64,000 nt of DNA from Halioxenophilus aromaticivorans (GTDB lineage: Bacteria > Pseudomonadota > Gammaproteobacteria > Pseudomonadales > Cellvibrionaceae). The stretch lies in contig NZ_AP031496.1 in NCBI RefSeq assembly GCF_042850945.1, positions 1,736,001 through 1,800,000 on the forward strand. Direction: 5' to 3'. The notes beneath the pieces are model-generated. The model was not told the DNA's origin. It saw only the letters and a program-made list of their open reading frames with translations, and made no database searches. Positions 51,332 to 62,800 of the stretch are shown here, piece by piece. Position 1 is the first letter of the stretch. Each line of letters starts with the position of its first letter. Position numbers and translations under genes: made by a program.

Positions 51332-53566
51332 TTATTTAACCAATTGCTTCCACACGCCTAAACGCAAGAACACGGTTTCGCCGGTGGCGTCGTCCACGCC
51401 GTCGTTATCGGTTACGGCAAAGACGCGGCCTTTCGGTGTTACGGCAAAGCCTTCGAGTTTTTCTGCTGTCCATATGCTGCGTTTTTCTAGGATTGGCAGA
51501 GCATCGTAGAGGAAGGATTTCTCAACCATGGCCAGGGTTTCGCCGTAGGGGCGGAAATCCGCGTTGGCCAAATCAACGGTGTACAGCGCTTTTAATTCCG
51601 CCACAGGACCAGTGCTTGGTCCCCAGCCTTTGTCACGTTCAATAACCGCAAACTTGCCGTTGGGTAGCAACGTGAGTTCAGACAGGCCAACCCAGCCACC
51701 CATGCCTTCGGCTTCCAGTGGGTAGTGCACAAAACCCCAGGTGCCTGTGGCGACATCGTAGCGGCCGATTTTGGTGTTAACGCCGTCTACATCGCCTTCG
51801 TCGGGCCAGGCGCGTTGGATGGCCACATAAACCACTTCCGCACCGGCGGCACCGGTTACGGCGATGCCCTCAATACCATTGCTGCGGCGCTGGTCGACTA
51901 GCTCGGCGGGCAGTTGGATTTCTTGCAGAACCTCGCCCTGCGGAGAAACTTGCAACACCAAGTTGGGGCGGCTGTCGCTATTACCTTCGCTGCCCAACCA
52001 GAAATTACCGTCCTCGGCTTTGGCAATGCCTTCTAAATCCAGGTCGGCGGAGGCACCGGTTACTTGCAGGCGTTCGGTAATTAACGCTGGGCGCTGGGTG
52101 TTGTCGATGGTGTAAATAAAGCCCTCGGCTAGGAAGGAATCGCTAACGGCGTAAAGCTTGGTTTCGTCAGCAGGGTCTGCCGCCATGCCCGATAGCGCCA
52201 CCCAAGGGATAGGGGTGCCGTCTACGAATTTGGATTCAATGGAGGGGTACAATGGCTTGCTGTCTTTCAAGCTGAACACATTGATCATGGTAGGAATACC
52301 GTCGTCAGCAACTTCGGATTCCGTAGAGGCGATAAACAAACCGCGTTGGGCGATGGCTTTTAATCCCTCTGGGCCAATGCCTGTGGGCAGTATTTGCAGG
52401 GGCACTGGTGTGCCGCTGGTTACGTCGTAAACGCCCACCGCGTTGCAGCGCTCGGAGCCAACAAACAGCAGGTTTTTATTGCCAAATACACCGGCTTCGA
52501 TACCTTCGGGCTCGCAGCCTTTGTTTTCAGAACGGCCATCCAAGTAGTGGCCCATGGACGCCAGCCAATGCTCAAAGGATTCTGCGGCTTCGTAATGAAT
52601 GCTGCCGTCTTGATGGAATAGGGTAAAGCTACGGCTGCCACCTTGGTCGCCGTTTTCGTCCTCGTAATCACCCTCGTTGGCGGTGGCAAATACGTCGTTG
52701 TTGATCCAAGTAACGGCGTCGGGTTCGCGGCGCTTTTCTAAAGTGGTGTCGAAGTTAATGAGGTCTTCTTCTTCGTTGTCCACATTATTAATGATGGCGC
52801 TGCCGGCAGAAAAATGATTAATGGTGGCGCCGGTGTTTAAAGCCACCACGGCCAAATAATTATTTTCTTGGAAGGTAATAACCGCTTCGTTTTCATCGTT
52901 GATATCAACGAATTCCGGCTCAAGATCACTGCCGGCTGGGGCTGCATCGGCCACCGGGGAAAGGTCTGCCTGGCGCAAGGTCCAATCGGCGATGGCGCCT
53001 TTCATATCCAAAATCATCAGCCCGCCGCTGGGTAACTGAGGCAGTAAACCGTCGTTGAGATCTTCGTCGCGCTCGTTTTCGATAACGATAGCAGCGGTCA
53101 TTTTATCCGGTGAAATGGCAACCGAATCTGGTTGGCCACCCAAGTCAATTTCTCGCACAACCTCTCGGCTAAAGCGATTAATAATCACCAATTTACCGCT
53201 TGGGTTGGTGAAGCTTTCTGAAGTGTTTACGCCAACTAAAACAAAACCGCCGCGCAGTACTAAGCTGGTGGGCTCGCCGTCCAAGTCCATTACGCCTTGG
53301 GCTTTGGGTTGGTAGGGGTTAGCGATACGAACAAAACCTATCTGCGAGTTTTCAGCGTCGGTGTACACCAATTGTTGGCCATTGCCGGAAGCATCGGTAA
53401 TTTCCGCAACGCCAGAGCCGTTGCCTTCCATAACATCAAAAGTGCTGATTTTATTAAAAACCAGTTCGGCATTGGCCAGTTGGGGTAGGGCAACCGCGGC
53501 GGTAACGGCGCTGGCTAAGGCCAGTTTTTTCGCGCGTAAGACTTGCGGCAATAGGCTTCGCAGCAT
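51332..53566 (-). CDS. Large exported phytase-esterase-like beta-propeller protein
   Basis: A 744-residue protein with a signal peptide ending at LANAE. The N-terminal half is a choice-of-anchor-type propeller (LDGEPTSLVLRGGF, GGQPDSVAISPDKMTAAIVIENERDED, ANEGDYEDENG); the C-terminal half matches the 'esterase-like activity of phytase' domain (DLEGIAKAEDGNFWLGSEGN, SNGIEGIAVTG, LLPNGKFAVIERDKGWG, KLEGFAVTPKGRVFAVTDNDGVDD). Such proteins are often linked to phosphate scavenging. It is probably periplasmic or secreted. Acidic residues suggest calcium binding. Confidence 0.87.
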   Translation of the reverse strand: MLRSLLPQVLRAKKLALASAVTAAVALPQLANAELVFNKISTFDVMEGNGSGVAEITDASGNGQQLVYTDAENSQIGFVRIANPYQPKAQGVMDLDGEPTSLVLRGGFVLVGVNTSESFTNPSGKLVIINRFSREVVREIDLGGQPDSVAISPDKMTAAIVIENERDEDLNDGLLPQLPSGGLMILDMKGAIADWTLRQADLSPVADAAPAGSDLEPEFVDINDENEAVITFQENNYLAVVALNTGATINHFSAGSAIINNVDNEEEDLINFDTTLEKRREPDAVTWINNDVFATANEGDYEDENGDQGGSRSFTLFHQDGSIHYEAAESFEHWLASMGHYLDGRSENKGCEPEGIEAGVFGNKNLLFVGSERCNAVGVYDVTSGTPVPLQILPTGIGPEGLKAIAQRGLFIASTESEVADDGIPTMINVFSLKDSKPLYPSIESKFVDGTPIPWVALSGMAADPADETKLYAVSDSFLAEGFIYTIDNTQRPALITERLQVTGASADLDLEGIAKAEDGNFWLGSEGNSDSRPNLVLQVSPQGEVLQEIQLPAELVDQRRSNGIEGIAVTGAAGAEVVYVAIQRAWPDEGDVDGVNTKIGRYDVATGTWGFVHYPLEAEGMGGWVGLSELTLLPNGKFAVIERDKGWGPSTGPVAELKALYTVDLANADFRPYGETLAMVEKSFLYDALPILEKRSIWTAEKLEGFAVTPKGRVFAVTDNDGVDDATGETVFLRLGVWKQLVK

Positions 53567-53950
53567 CTTAAACTCCTAAATAATAAGGTTTGTTGTTGGA
53601 ATATTAATGGGCTTTTTCGCCCAACGCTGTGCAACAGCGCAGCAGGATAATTCACCGCCGTGACACTTTTGTTACCAAATTACGGCACATCAAACTTCTT
53701 AACTTATTCATATTCCCGTGCCAGAAAGTGCGGAATAACTGTCCGGTCAATTGCTTGCGGTGCATTGGATGCCAGCATCACAATGACTCGCGGTGGCGAA
53801 TATTGCAGATTTGTGTCATGGGCCGCTGCCCTGCATAAGCGTACTAGGGCTTATTAATTCGGGCCGCAGGTGCCGGTGCAGATTGACGTGATGGACAAAA
53901 ATCGTCACAACTGAGAAAACAAAAAGAAAGACTAAAAAAAGAGAGTGGCA
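53567..53950. other. Intergenic region with a weak Pho-box-like site
   Basis: No gene is supported. On the minus strand, GTAAC-AAAA-GTGTCAC near 53660-53677 partly resembles a Pho box (second half six of seven, first half poor), about 95 bp upstream of the phytase-like gene. This is only suggestive. Confidence 0.3.
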
Positions 53951-55180
53951 ATGAGCACACGGTTTTTATGGTTGGGTTGGCGGCAGGTGTGGGTGTGTTT
54001 TGTGGCTCTATCCACCTCCGGCATGATTGCCTCTACTTATTCTTTGATAGCCGTGCCGTTAATGGAGGAATATCAAACCTCACGTGCGGTGTTGATGCTG
54101 GCCATGACAGTTCTGTCTGGCACTTGCGCCGTGTTGTCGCCGTTTTTAGGCAGCTTGATGGATCGCTTCAGCTTACGTTGGTTGCTACTGATGGGCAGTT
54201 TGAGTATCGGCATAGGCTACGCCTCGCTGTCGCTTACCACGGCGTTTTACCAAGTGCTGATTATTTTTGGGGTGTTTATCGCCCCGGCGAATGTTCTGCT
54301 GGGGCCAATGTTAGCGTCGGTGTTGTTGTCACGCTGGTTTGAGCAACAGCGCGGCCGCGCCATCGGTTTTGCCATTGCCGGTATTTCGGTGGGTGTTTTT
54401 TGCTTTCCAATCATTATTCAAGCTTTGCTAGAAGCGTATTCCTGGCGGCCGGCGGTGCAGTATCTGGGCTTGATATTAACCTTATGGTCAGTGACTACCG
54501 CCGTTTTGGTGATTGATCGGCCGCAATTAAAAGGCCGGTGGCCGGATGGCGCCGTGAGCCAATCTGAGCGCGCCGCCGAAAATAATACCAACGGTAAAAA
54601 CATCCGTTGGTTTACGCTGCTGTCTATGCCCGCGTTTTGGGCCATCGTCGGAACCGTTGCCGTGGTTACCGCTGGAATGAAAGGAACGCTTACCAATTTA
54701 GCGCCGATGGTGATGGACGCAGGCGTATCCGCCGCCCAAGCGGCTCAGTTAATTTCGATTTATGCTGCTTGCAGTTTTATGGCTAAATTGAGTTTCGCAG
54801 CCCTGGCCGACCGCATAGGTCCGCATAGGTTAATGGCGTTTTCCATACTGGGCTTTGCCGTTGCATTGATGTTACTTATTCAGGCTAAAATGGGGTTTGG
54901 CGTAATTGTCTCGGGGGTTGCGCTGATGGGGTTGGCCGGCGGTTTAATGTTACCCATGGAAGCCTATTTGGCCCCTAAGGTGTTCGGCGCTCAGGTGGCG
55001 GGCCGGGCTATGGGAGTGCTCACCGGTGTGATTTTAGTGGTGATGTTATGCACGCCACCATTGTTCGGTTTTATTTTTGATATTACTGGCAGTTACCAAG
55101 GTATATTTTGGTTTTTTATTGTGGCAGCGATTTTGGCCCTGACTTTAATCCCTGCTATCAAGTTGCCTGCTAACCCTTAA
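53951..55180 (+). CDS. MFS transporter
   Basis: A 409-residue twelve-helix major facilitator protein of the oxalate/formate-antiporter-like (MCT-type) group. The loop GSLMDRFSLRWLLLMG between helices 2 and 3 and WFEQQRGRAIGFAIAGISVG are typical, as is the second-half loop ALADRIGPHRLMAFS. The ATG at 53951 is chosen over the GTG at 53945, which would overlap the ribosome site GAGAG. The substrate is probably a small carboxylate, uncertain. Confidence 0.9.
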   Translation: MSTRFLWLGWRQVWVCFVALSTSGMIASTYSLIAVPLMEEYQTSRAVLMLAMTVLSGTCAVLSPFLGSLMDRFSLRWLLLMGSLSIGIGYASLSLTTAFYQVLIIFGVFIAPANVLLGPMLASVLLSRWFEQQRGRAIGFAIAGISVGVFCFPIIIQALLEAYSWRPAVQYLGLILTLWSVTTAVLVIDRPQLKGRWPDGAVSQSERAAENNTNGKNIRWFTLLSMPAFWAIVGTVAVVTAGMKGTLTNLAPMVMDAGVSAAQAAQLISIYAACSFMAKLSFAALADRIGPHRLMAFSILGFAVALMLLIQAKMGFGVIVSGVALMGLAGGLMLPMEAYLAPKVFGAQVAGRAMGVLTGVILVVMLCTPPLFGFIFDITGSYQGIFWFFIVAAILALTLIPAIKLPANP

Positions 55181-55197
55181 ATCTGTGGGATGCTGCG

Positions 55198-55272
55198 CTA
55201 ATTCTTGGGTTTCGCTTTAGTTTTCTTTTTACCGGCTTTAGCCGCGTCTTTTTTGCTACCGTCGTGTGTGTC
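55198..55272 (-). pseudogene. Possible 3' remnant of a Lys/Ala-rich protein gene
   Basis: On the minus strand this stretch encodes about 24 residues ending KKKTKAKPKN and a TAG stop, a tail typical of basic proteins. Upstream the frame meets a TAG within two codons. The rest of the gene is missing, as if cut when the neighbouring AT-rich segment arrived. The evidence is short, so confidence is low. Confidence 0.35.
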
Positions 55273-55315
55273 CAGCTACAGTAGTGCATCAAGCACTATA
55301 ATCTTTGAATACACA

Positions 55316-55340
55316 ATGCCATGCCATGCCATGCCATGCA
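55316..55340. repeat. ATGCC pentanucleotide repeat
   Basis: Four perfect ATGCC units and one ATGCA follow head to tail. They lie in non-coding sequence at the edge of the AT-richer accessory segment. Confidence 0.9.
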
Positions 55341-56051
55341 AAGCGGAGAGTATGGTTCATGTGTGATCGCATAGGGTTGGCAATTTTCTGGGGCGTAATT
55401 GAATGAGAGTTGAAACTGGCAAAACATTCATTTGAATCCCGTCAGGTCATTGTGTCTAATGGTTTGAAATGGATTATGAGGCGGATGGTTTCTAGATTGC
55501 TATTTTATGAATGAATTCGTACAGCTGCGCGAATGTGGCATCCCTTTTTTAAATTGAGTAATTGTAGTTGACTTTTTGCAGTGGAATGAATGATCATAAA
55601 TGCGGTCATTCAGGGTTCTAACTTGCTGATGATGGCAGTCTCAAATTGTTAAAGGCATTTCTAAGTTAAGAGCTGTGGTCTACGAAATAATGTAGTTCCA
55701 TGTCGCCTTTAATATTGTTTGTACTGCTAATGGAAATTGCATTCGGCTGAGTGTTTCGGATAGTTATAAAAAAGTATTGGTGCGCTGTATTCGTATAGCG
55801 AATGTATTTTTTTAGAGTTACGGTTTTTAGTAGTGCAAAGTGCCTTGCCCTTGTTGTTGATTGGCTAAATTTCAGTAGTGAATTCGCCAATGGTTACTTT
55901 TTATCAGCTAGATTCAAATCTAGAGTTTATGCTGTTGTTTTGATCTGAATATTGGCTCGTTGAATTTCTATTTGCTTTGTTGCCAATGTCTTGTTTGCAA
56001 TATTCTAAGTGGTCCTGGTTTTACGGTTACGTTTTATTTGGTGAGGCGCTT
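55341..56051. other. AT-rich non-coding region before the accessory lipoprotein
   Basis: About 700 bases, visibly richer in A and T than the flanking genes, with no supported gene, hairpin terminator or RNA. The change in composition suggests acquired DNA or a long regulatory region. Confidence 0.5.
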
Positions 56052-56771
56052 GTGGGTCCTAGATCGATATTTCCTGCTTTAATTTTTACTTTTGTTTCGC
56101 TGGCTGGATGTGATGTCCCCTTAAGTGGTGACGTTGATATATCGTCAGGCGGTGGTTCCAAAAGCGGTTTTCAGAAAAAATTTTCAAAAAGTAATGATGA
56201 AATAATAACTGTCGAACATGAAGATGGCCCTTTGGCTGAAAGTGCCCATTATAGAAAAACTGTTGATGCTGTCAGTAGTGAGTTGGTTGGTTTTTTAGGT
56301 GTAAAGCCGGGTGATTCAGTATTGGCCGTAGTGGAGTCATCCAGTTTTGTAATGCCTAGCATTATTGCTGCGGTTGGTGGATCTGGCGTTGTATACCAAG
56401 AGGCTATCGATGCACCTCTAGATCATATAGAGCCACATACTGTTGACCAGGTGGTGGTCATAGATACTATAACTGAAACACTAATGAACGAAACGCAGTT
56501 GAGTTTATTTTCTACAAAGGTTCAAAGCGTTCTGTCGCCTGCTGGAGCCCTTTTTATTGGTTCAGTAAATGGTCCAGTATCAGTCCGTACTGACCAGTCT
56601 AGCGAGTACGGGTCAGTACAGCTATCCGAATTGTTGATTGAAAAACTTTCTGAAGAAGGTTTTGTTTTTAACGGCGCAAGCGCCACGCTAAATAATGCTA
56701 TAGATATTACAGATAAGAAAATGCAAAGGGCAATTCCGAAGCGCGTTTTGCTGAGGTTTATAAAGCCGTGA
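56052..56771 (+). CDS. Lipoprotein resembling a degenerate SAM methyltransferase
   Basis: A 239-residue protein. The GTG at 56052 is chosen because GGTGAGG lies five bases upstream and it gives a textbook lipoprotein signal (MGPRSIFPALIFTFVSLAGC). Earlier TTG/ATG codons would give an odd N-terminus. The mature part (VSSELVGFLGVKPGDSVLAVVESSSF, then VDQVVVIDTITETL and LSPAGALFIGSVNGP) follows the strand order of exported predicted methyltransferases (COG4798-like), but the glycine-rich SAM loop is replaced by VVESSSF. It is 65 bp upstream of the giant repeat gene and shares its AT-rich setting. Confidence 0.7.
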   Translation: MGPRSIFPALIFTFVSLAGCDVPLSGDVDISSGGGSKSGFQKKFSKSNDEIITVEHEDGPLAESAHYRKTVDAVSSELVGFLGVKPGDSVLAVVESSSFVMPSIIAAVGGSGVVYQEAIDAPLDHIEPHTVDQVVVIDTITETLMNETQLSLFSTKVQSVLSPAGALFIGSVNGPVSVRTDQSSEYGSVQLSELLIEKLSEEGFVFNGASATLNNAIDITDKKMQRAIPKRVLLRFIKP

Positions 56772-56836
56772 AATCTTCAAAAAATTAGATTGGCTTTGTT
56801 TAGTCGAAAATTTTAATACCAGTTGAGATTATATGC

Positions 56837-59800
56837 ATGGCGCTTGGTGTTAGAGAGGTGATAGTAAAGGGATGTTTTTTCGCCGGCTCGGTTTGTGCGC
56901 TGTTGTCAGTCCCTATTGTGGAAGCTGCTACTATTTCTCACAGTGGTTCTATATTCGTTGATACAACATGGTCAAGTTCTGACACCCATATAGTTACAGG
57001 TGACGTAACTGTACAGGCAGGCACCACCCTCACGGTTGAACCGGGTACCACCATTCAATTCCAGGCGTTAAGCGATGACCAGGGAGGTGGTTCAGAAAGC
57101 TCGCGGCCAGAACTGATTGTAGAGGGCGATTTGGTTGCGCTCGGTACCCAAGCAGCACCCATCGTGCTGACCAGTAATGCCGCCAACCCCGCCGCAGGCG
57201 ATTGGGGTGGCATCCACCAAAACGGTGGTGATGTATCCCTGGCCTACACCACCGTTCAATACAGTACCGTCGGCCTAGAGTACAGCGCCGAGGGTGGTGT
57301 TATCACCTCAGTATCCATCAGTGACAGCACCATTGCCGACACCACGGGTGCCGGGATTACCGCCTCGGCCAGTAGCAGTGCCGTGGTGACATTAGACGTG
57401 CAGAACACCGCACTCAATAACATCGGTGGTACCGGTATCTATGGTTGGTCCACCACCGCAGGGTCGTTAACCGCCACCATTACCGATAGCCAATTACAAA
57501 CCGTGGGCGGCCACGGTGTTGATTTGTCACCGCAAGACAGTGACAGCAATACGAATCTGACAGTCACCGTCACGGGGTCCACGCTAGGCGCCATTGCCTT
57601 GGACGGTTTCCGCTTCGGCAGTCCTAATGGTTATAGTCGAGGTCTTCACAGTATCACCGCGATCAACAACACCTTGAGTAACATTGGCGATAACGGCATC
57701 TGGGTGTATTACCTAGATGAGGTGTCGTTGGAAGATAACGACCTCAGTGGCGTGGGTGAATACGGAATTTATCTGTTTAAGTATGGGTCGGCCACCGAAG
57801 GTGACGTCACCATACTGGGCAATAGCCTAGACACCAGTGGCCGGGGCGGTATTTACAGCTACTTCGTCAACACCAGCAGCCAACACATTGCGTCGCATCT
57901 TATCGACAACAACACCGTTCTGAATGCTACGGGTACCGGTATCTACGTATACAACCAACTTTATACCGAAGCGTTGTCGGTCAGTGGCAACAGCGTTAAC
58001 GGTGCGGCGAGTAACGGCCGTGGCATTGATCTGATCATTCAGAATTACACCCAGCAATCGGTACAAGTCAACGATAACGAAGTGCAGGGTGCGGAACGCG
58101 CCGGGCTTGTCATTACGCAAAATAATAGTGAGACAAATTCACCGCCGCTGATCCGTGGTAACCGCGTCTTCAATAATGGCAGTGATGGTTCCTACACCGG
58201 TTTATCGCTGAGCTGGGATAGCAATAGCCAAGTGCCAGAGCTGAGCTTAAACGAAGTCTTCAATAACAGCGGTTACGGCATCGGCGTTACCTCAGCGGGT
58301 GGCGTATCGGTGGTATACAACAGCGTATACGACAACAACACGGCGGGTGGCACGGGCAGTGATGTAGGGCATGGCTTATGGCTGGATGCCGGTGGTGTTG
58401 CTCGGGTGCACCAAAACCGCATCGAAGGTAGCACCGGTTATGGGTTATACAACAGCAGCGCAGTAGCGGTTGCGGCGGACCACAACTGGTGGGGCAGTAC
58501 AATCACCTCGGAAATGGCCTCGGGCAACAACCCCAAAAACATCAGCGGCGTGTACGACATCTACGATGACGGTAGCAAGGGGGCAGTGAGTTATCTGCCG
58601 TGGTTGGCCGCGACGGTAAGTATATCGGACGCCCCCATCTCCTGGGTTCGATTACCCACCGATGGCAGCGAGCTCAAAGGCCCGAATGTCCTCATCGAAG
58701 GCTCGGCCAGCGCGGCCGCGGGCATCGACCGAGTGGAAGTAAGCACCGACAATGGTGTGACCTGGCAAGTGGCCGACGGCACTGTGAACTGGACCTACGC
58801 CTGGGCGCCCACGGCTGACGGTGTTTACCAACTGCGCTCCAGAGTGGTTACCTTGGACGGCCAGTTAGAAGTTGCTAGTGCCGGCAATGCCGTCACCATC
58901 GATAGCAGCCTACCCACCACCTCGGGCGTATTAACGGGTGATGAAACCTGGAGCAACACGGTTCAAATTACCGGTGACATCACCGTGCCGGTAGGCACCA
59001 CCCTCACGGTTGAACCGGGTACCACCATTCAATTCCAGGCGTTAAGCGATGACCAGGGAGGTGGTTCAGAAAGCTCGCGGCCAGAACTGATCGTAGAAGG
59101 CGATCTGGTTGCGCTCGGTACCCAAGCAGCACCCATCGTACTGACCAGCAATGCCGCCAGCCCCGCTGCAGGCGATTGGGGTGGCATCCACCAAAACGGT
59201 GGTGATGTATCCCTGGCCTACACCACCGTTCAATACAGTACCGTCGGCCTTGAATACAGCGCCGAGGGTGGTGTTATCACCTCAGTATCCATTAGCGACA
59301 GCACCATTGCCGACACCACGGGCGCCGGGATTACCGCCTCGGCCAGTAGCAGTGCCGTGGTGACATTAGACGTGCAGAACACCGCACTCAATAACATCGG
59401 TGGTACCGGTATCTATGGTTGGTCCACCACCGCAGGGTCGTTAACCGCCACCATTACCGATAGCCAATTACAAACCGTGGGCGGCCACGGTGTTGATTTG
59501 TCACCGCAAGACAGTGACAGCAATACGAATCTGACAGTCACCGTCACGGGGTCCACGCTAGGCGCCATTGCCTTGGACGGTTTCCGCTTCGGCAGTCCTA
59601 ATGGTTATAGTCGAGGTCTTCACAGTATCACCGCGATCAACAACACCTTGAGTAACATTGGCGATAACGGCATCTGGGTGTATTACCTAGATGAGGTGTC
59701 GTTGGAAGATAACGACCTCAGTGGCGTGGGTGAATACGGAATTTATCTGTTTAAGTATGGGTCGGCCACCGAAGGTGACGTCACCATACTGGGCAATAGC

Positions 59801-62800
59801 CTAGACACCAGTGGCCGGGGCGGTATTTACAGCTACTTCGTCAACACCAGCAGCCAACACATTGCGTCGCATCTTATCGACAACAACACCGTTCTGAATG
59901 CTACGGGTACCGGTATCTACGTATACAACCAACTTTATACCGAAGCGTTGTCGGTCAGTGGCAACAGCGTTAACGGTGCGGCGAGTAACGGCCGTGGCAT
60001 TGATCTGATCATTCAGAATTACACCCAGCAATCGGTACAAGTCAACGATAACGAAGTGCAGGGTGCGGAACGCGCCGGGCTTGTCATTACGCAAAATAAT
60101 AGTGAGACAAATTCACCGCCGCTGATCCGTGGTAACCGCGTCTTCAATAATGGCAGTGATGGTTCCTACACCGGTTTATCGCTGAGCTGGGATAGCAATA
60201 GCCAAGTGCCAGAGCTGAGCTTAAACGAAGTCTTCAATAACAGCGGTTACGGCATCGGCGTTACCTCAGCGGGTGGCGTATCGGTGGTATACAACAGCGT
60301 ATACGACAACAACACGGCGGGTGGCACGGGCAGTGATGTAGGGCATGGCTTATGGCTGGATGCCGGTGGTGTTGCTCGGGTGCACCAAAACCGCATCGAA
60401 GGTAGCACCGGTTATGGGTTATACAACAGCAGCGCAGTAGCGGTTGCGGCGGACCACAACTGGTGGGGCAGTACAATCACCTCGGAAATGGCCTCGGGCA
60501 ACAACCCCAAAAACATCAGCGGCGTGTACGACATCTACGATGACGGTAGCAAGGGGGCAGTGAGTTATCTGCCGTGGTTGGCCGCGACGGTAAGTATATC
60601 GGACGCCCCCATCTCCTGGGTTCGATTACCCACCGATGGCAGCGAGCTCAAAGGCCCGAATGTCCTCATCGAAGGCTCGGCCAGCGCGGCCGCGGGCATC
60701 GACCGAGTGGAAGTAAGCACCGACAATGGTGTGACCTGGCAAGTGGCCGACGGCACTGTGAACTGGACCTACGCCTGGGCGCCCACGGCTGACGGTGTTT
60801 ACCAACTGCGCTCCAGAGTGGTTACCTTGGACGGCCAGTTAGAAGTTGCTAGTGCCGGCAATGCCGTCACCATCGATAGCAGCCTACCCACCACCTCGGG
60901 CGTATTAACGGGTGATGAAACCTGGAGCAACACGGTTCAAATTACCGGTGACATCACCGTGCCGGTAGGCACCACCCTCACGGTTGAACCGGGTACCACC
61001 ATTCAATTCCAGGCGTTAAGCGATGACCAGGGAGGTGGTTCAGAAAGCTCGCGGCCAGAACTGATCGTAGAAGGCGATCTGGTTGCGCTCGGTACCCAAG
61101 CAGCACCCATCGTACTGACCAGCAATGCCGCCAGCCCCGCTGCAGGCGATTGGGGTGGCATCCACCAAAACGGTGGTGATGTATCCCTGGCCTACACCAC
61201 CGTTCAATACAGTACCGTCGGCCTTGAATACAGCGCCGAGGGTGGTGTTATCACCTCAGTATCCATTAGCGACAGCACCATTGCCGACACCACGGGCGCC
61301 GGGATTACCGCCTCGGCCAGTAGCAGTGCCGTGGTGACATTAGACGTGCAGAACACCGCACTCAATAACATCGGTGGTACCGGTATCTATGGTTGGTCCA
61401 CCACCGCAGGGTCGTTAACCGCCACCATTACCGATAGCCAATTACAAACCGTGGGCGGCCACGGTGTTGATTTGTCACCGCAAGACAGTGACAGCAATAC
61501 GAATCTGACAGTCACCGTCACGGGGTCCACGCTAGGCGCCATTGCCTTGGACGGTTTCCGCTTCGGCAGTCCTAATGGTTATAGTCGAGGTCTTCACAGT
61601 ATCACCGCGATCAACAACACCTTGAGTAACATTGGCGATAACGGCATCTGGGTGTATTACCTAGATGAGGTGTCGTTGGAAGATAACGACCTCAGTGGCG
61701 TGGGTGAATACGGAATTTATCTGTTTAAGTATGGGTCGGCCACCGAAGGTGACGTCACCATACTGGGCAATAGCCTAGACACCAGTGGCCGGGGCGGTAT
61801 TTACAGCTACTTCGTCAACACCAGCAGCCAACACATTGCGTCGCATCTTATCGACAACAACACCGTTCTGAATGCTACGGGTACCGGTATCTACGTATAC
61901 AACCAACTTTATACCGAAGCGTTGTCGGTCAGTGGCAACAGCGTTAACGGTGCGGCGAGTAACGGCCGTGGCATTGATCTGATCATTCAGAATTACACCC
62001 AGCAATCGGTACAAGTCAACGATAACGAAGTGCAGGGTGCGGAACGCGCCGGGCTTGTCATTACGCAAAATAATAGTGAGACAAATTCACCGCCGCTGAT
62101 CCGTGGTAACCGCGTCTTCAATAATGGCAGTGATGGTTCCTACACCGGTTTATCGCTGAGCTGGGATAGCAATAGCCAAGTGCCAGAGCTGAGCTTAAAC
62201 GAAGTCTTCAATAACAGCGGTTACGGCATCGGCGTTACCTCAGCGGGTGGCGTATCGGTGGTATACAACAGCGTATACGACAACAACACGGCGGGTGGCA
62301 CGGGCAGTGATGTAGGGCATGGCTTATGGCTGGATGCCGGTGGTGTTGCTCGGGTGCACCAAAACCGCATCGAAGGTAGCACCGGTTATGGGTTATACAA
62401 CAGCAGCGCAGTAGCGGTTGCGGCGGACCACAACTGGTGGGGCAGTACAATCACCTCGGAAATGGCCTCGGGCAACAACCCCAAAAACATCAGCGGCGTG
62501 TACGACATCTACGATGACGGTAGCAAGGGGGCAGTGAGTTATCTGCCGTGGTTGGCCGCGACGGTAAGTATATCGGACGCCCCCATCTCCTGGGTTCGAT
62601 TACCCACCGATGGCAGCGAGCTCAAAGGCCCGAATGTCCTCATCGAAGGCTCGGCCAGCGCGGCCGCGGGCATCGACCGAGTGGAAGTAAGCACCGACAA
62701 TGGTGTGACCTGGCAAGTGGCCGACGGCACTGTGAACTGGACCTACGCCTGGGCGCCCACGGCTGACGGTGTTTACCAACTGCGCTCCAGAGTGGTTACC

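Noticed and set aside
55316..55340. CRISPR-like array
   Set aside because: The ATGCC units are contiguous five-base repeats without spacers.
57827..58120. Minus-strand reading frames repeated at 57827, 59801, 61775 and 63749 (and other short frames within the modules)
   Set aside because: They recur only because the 1974-bp unit recurs, and they lie opposite the continuous giant frame without ribosome sites.
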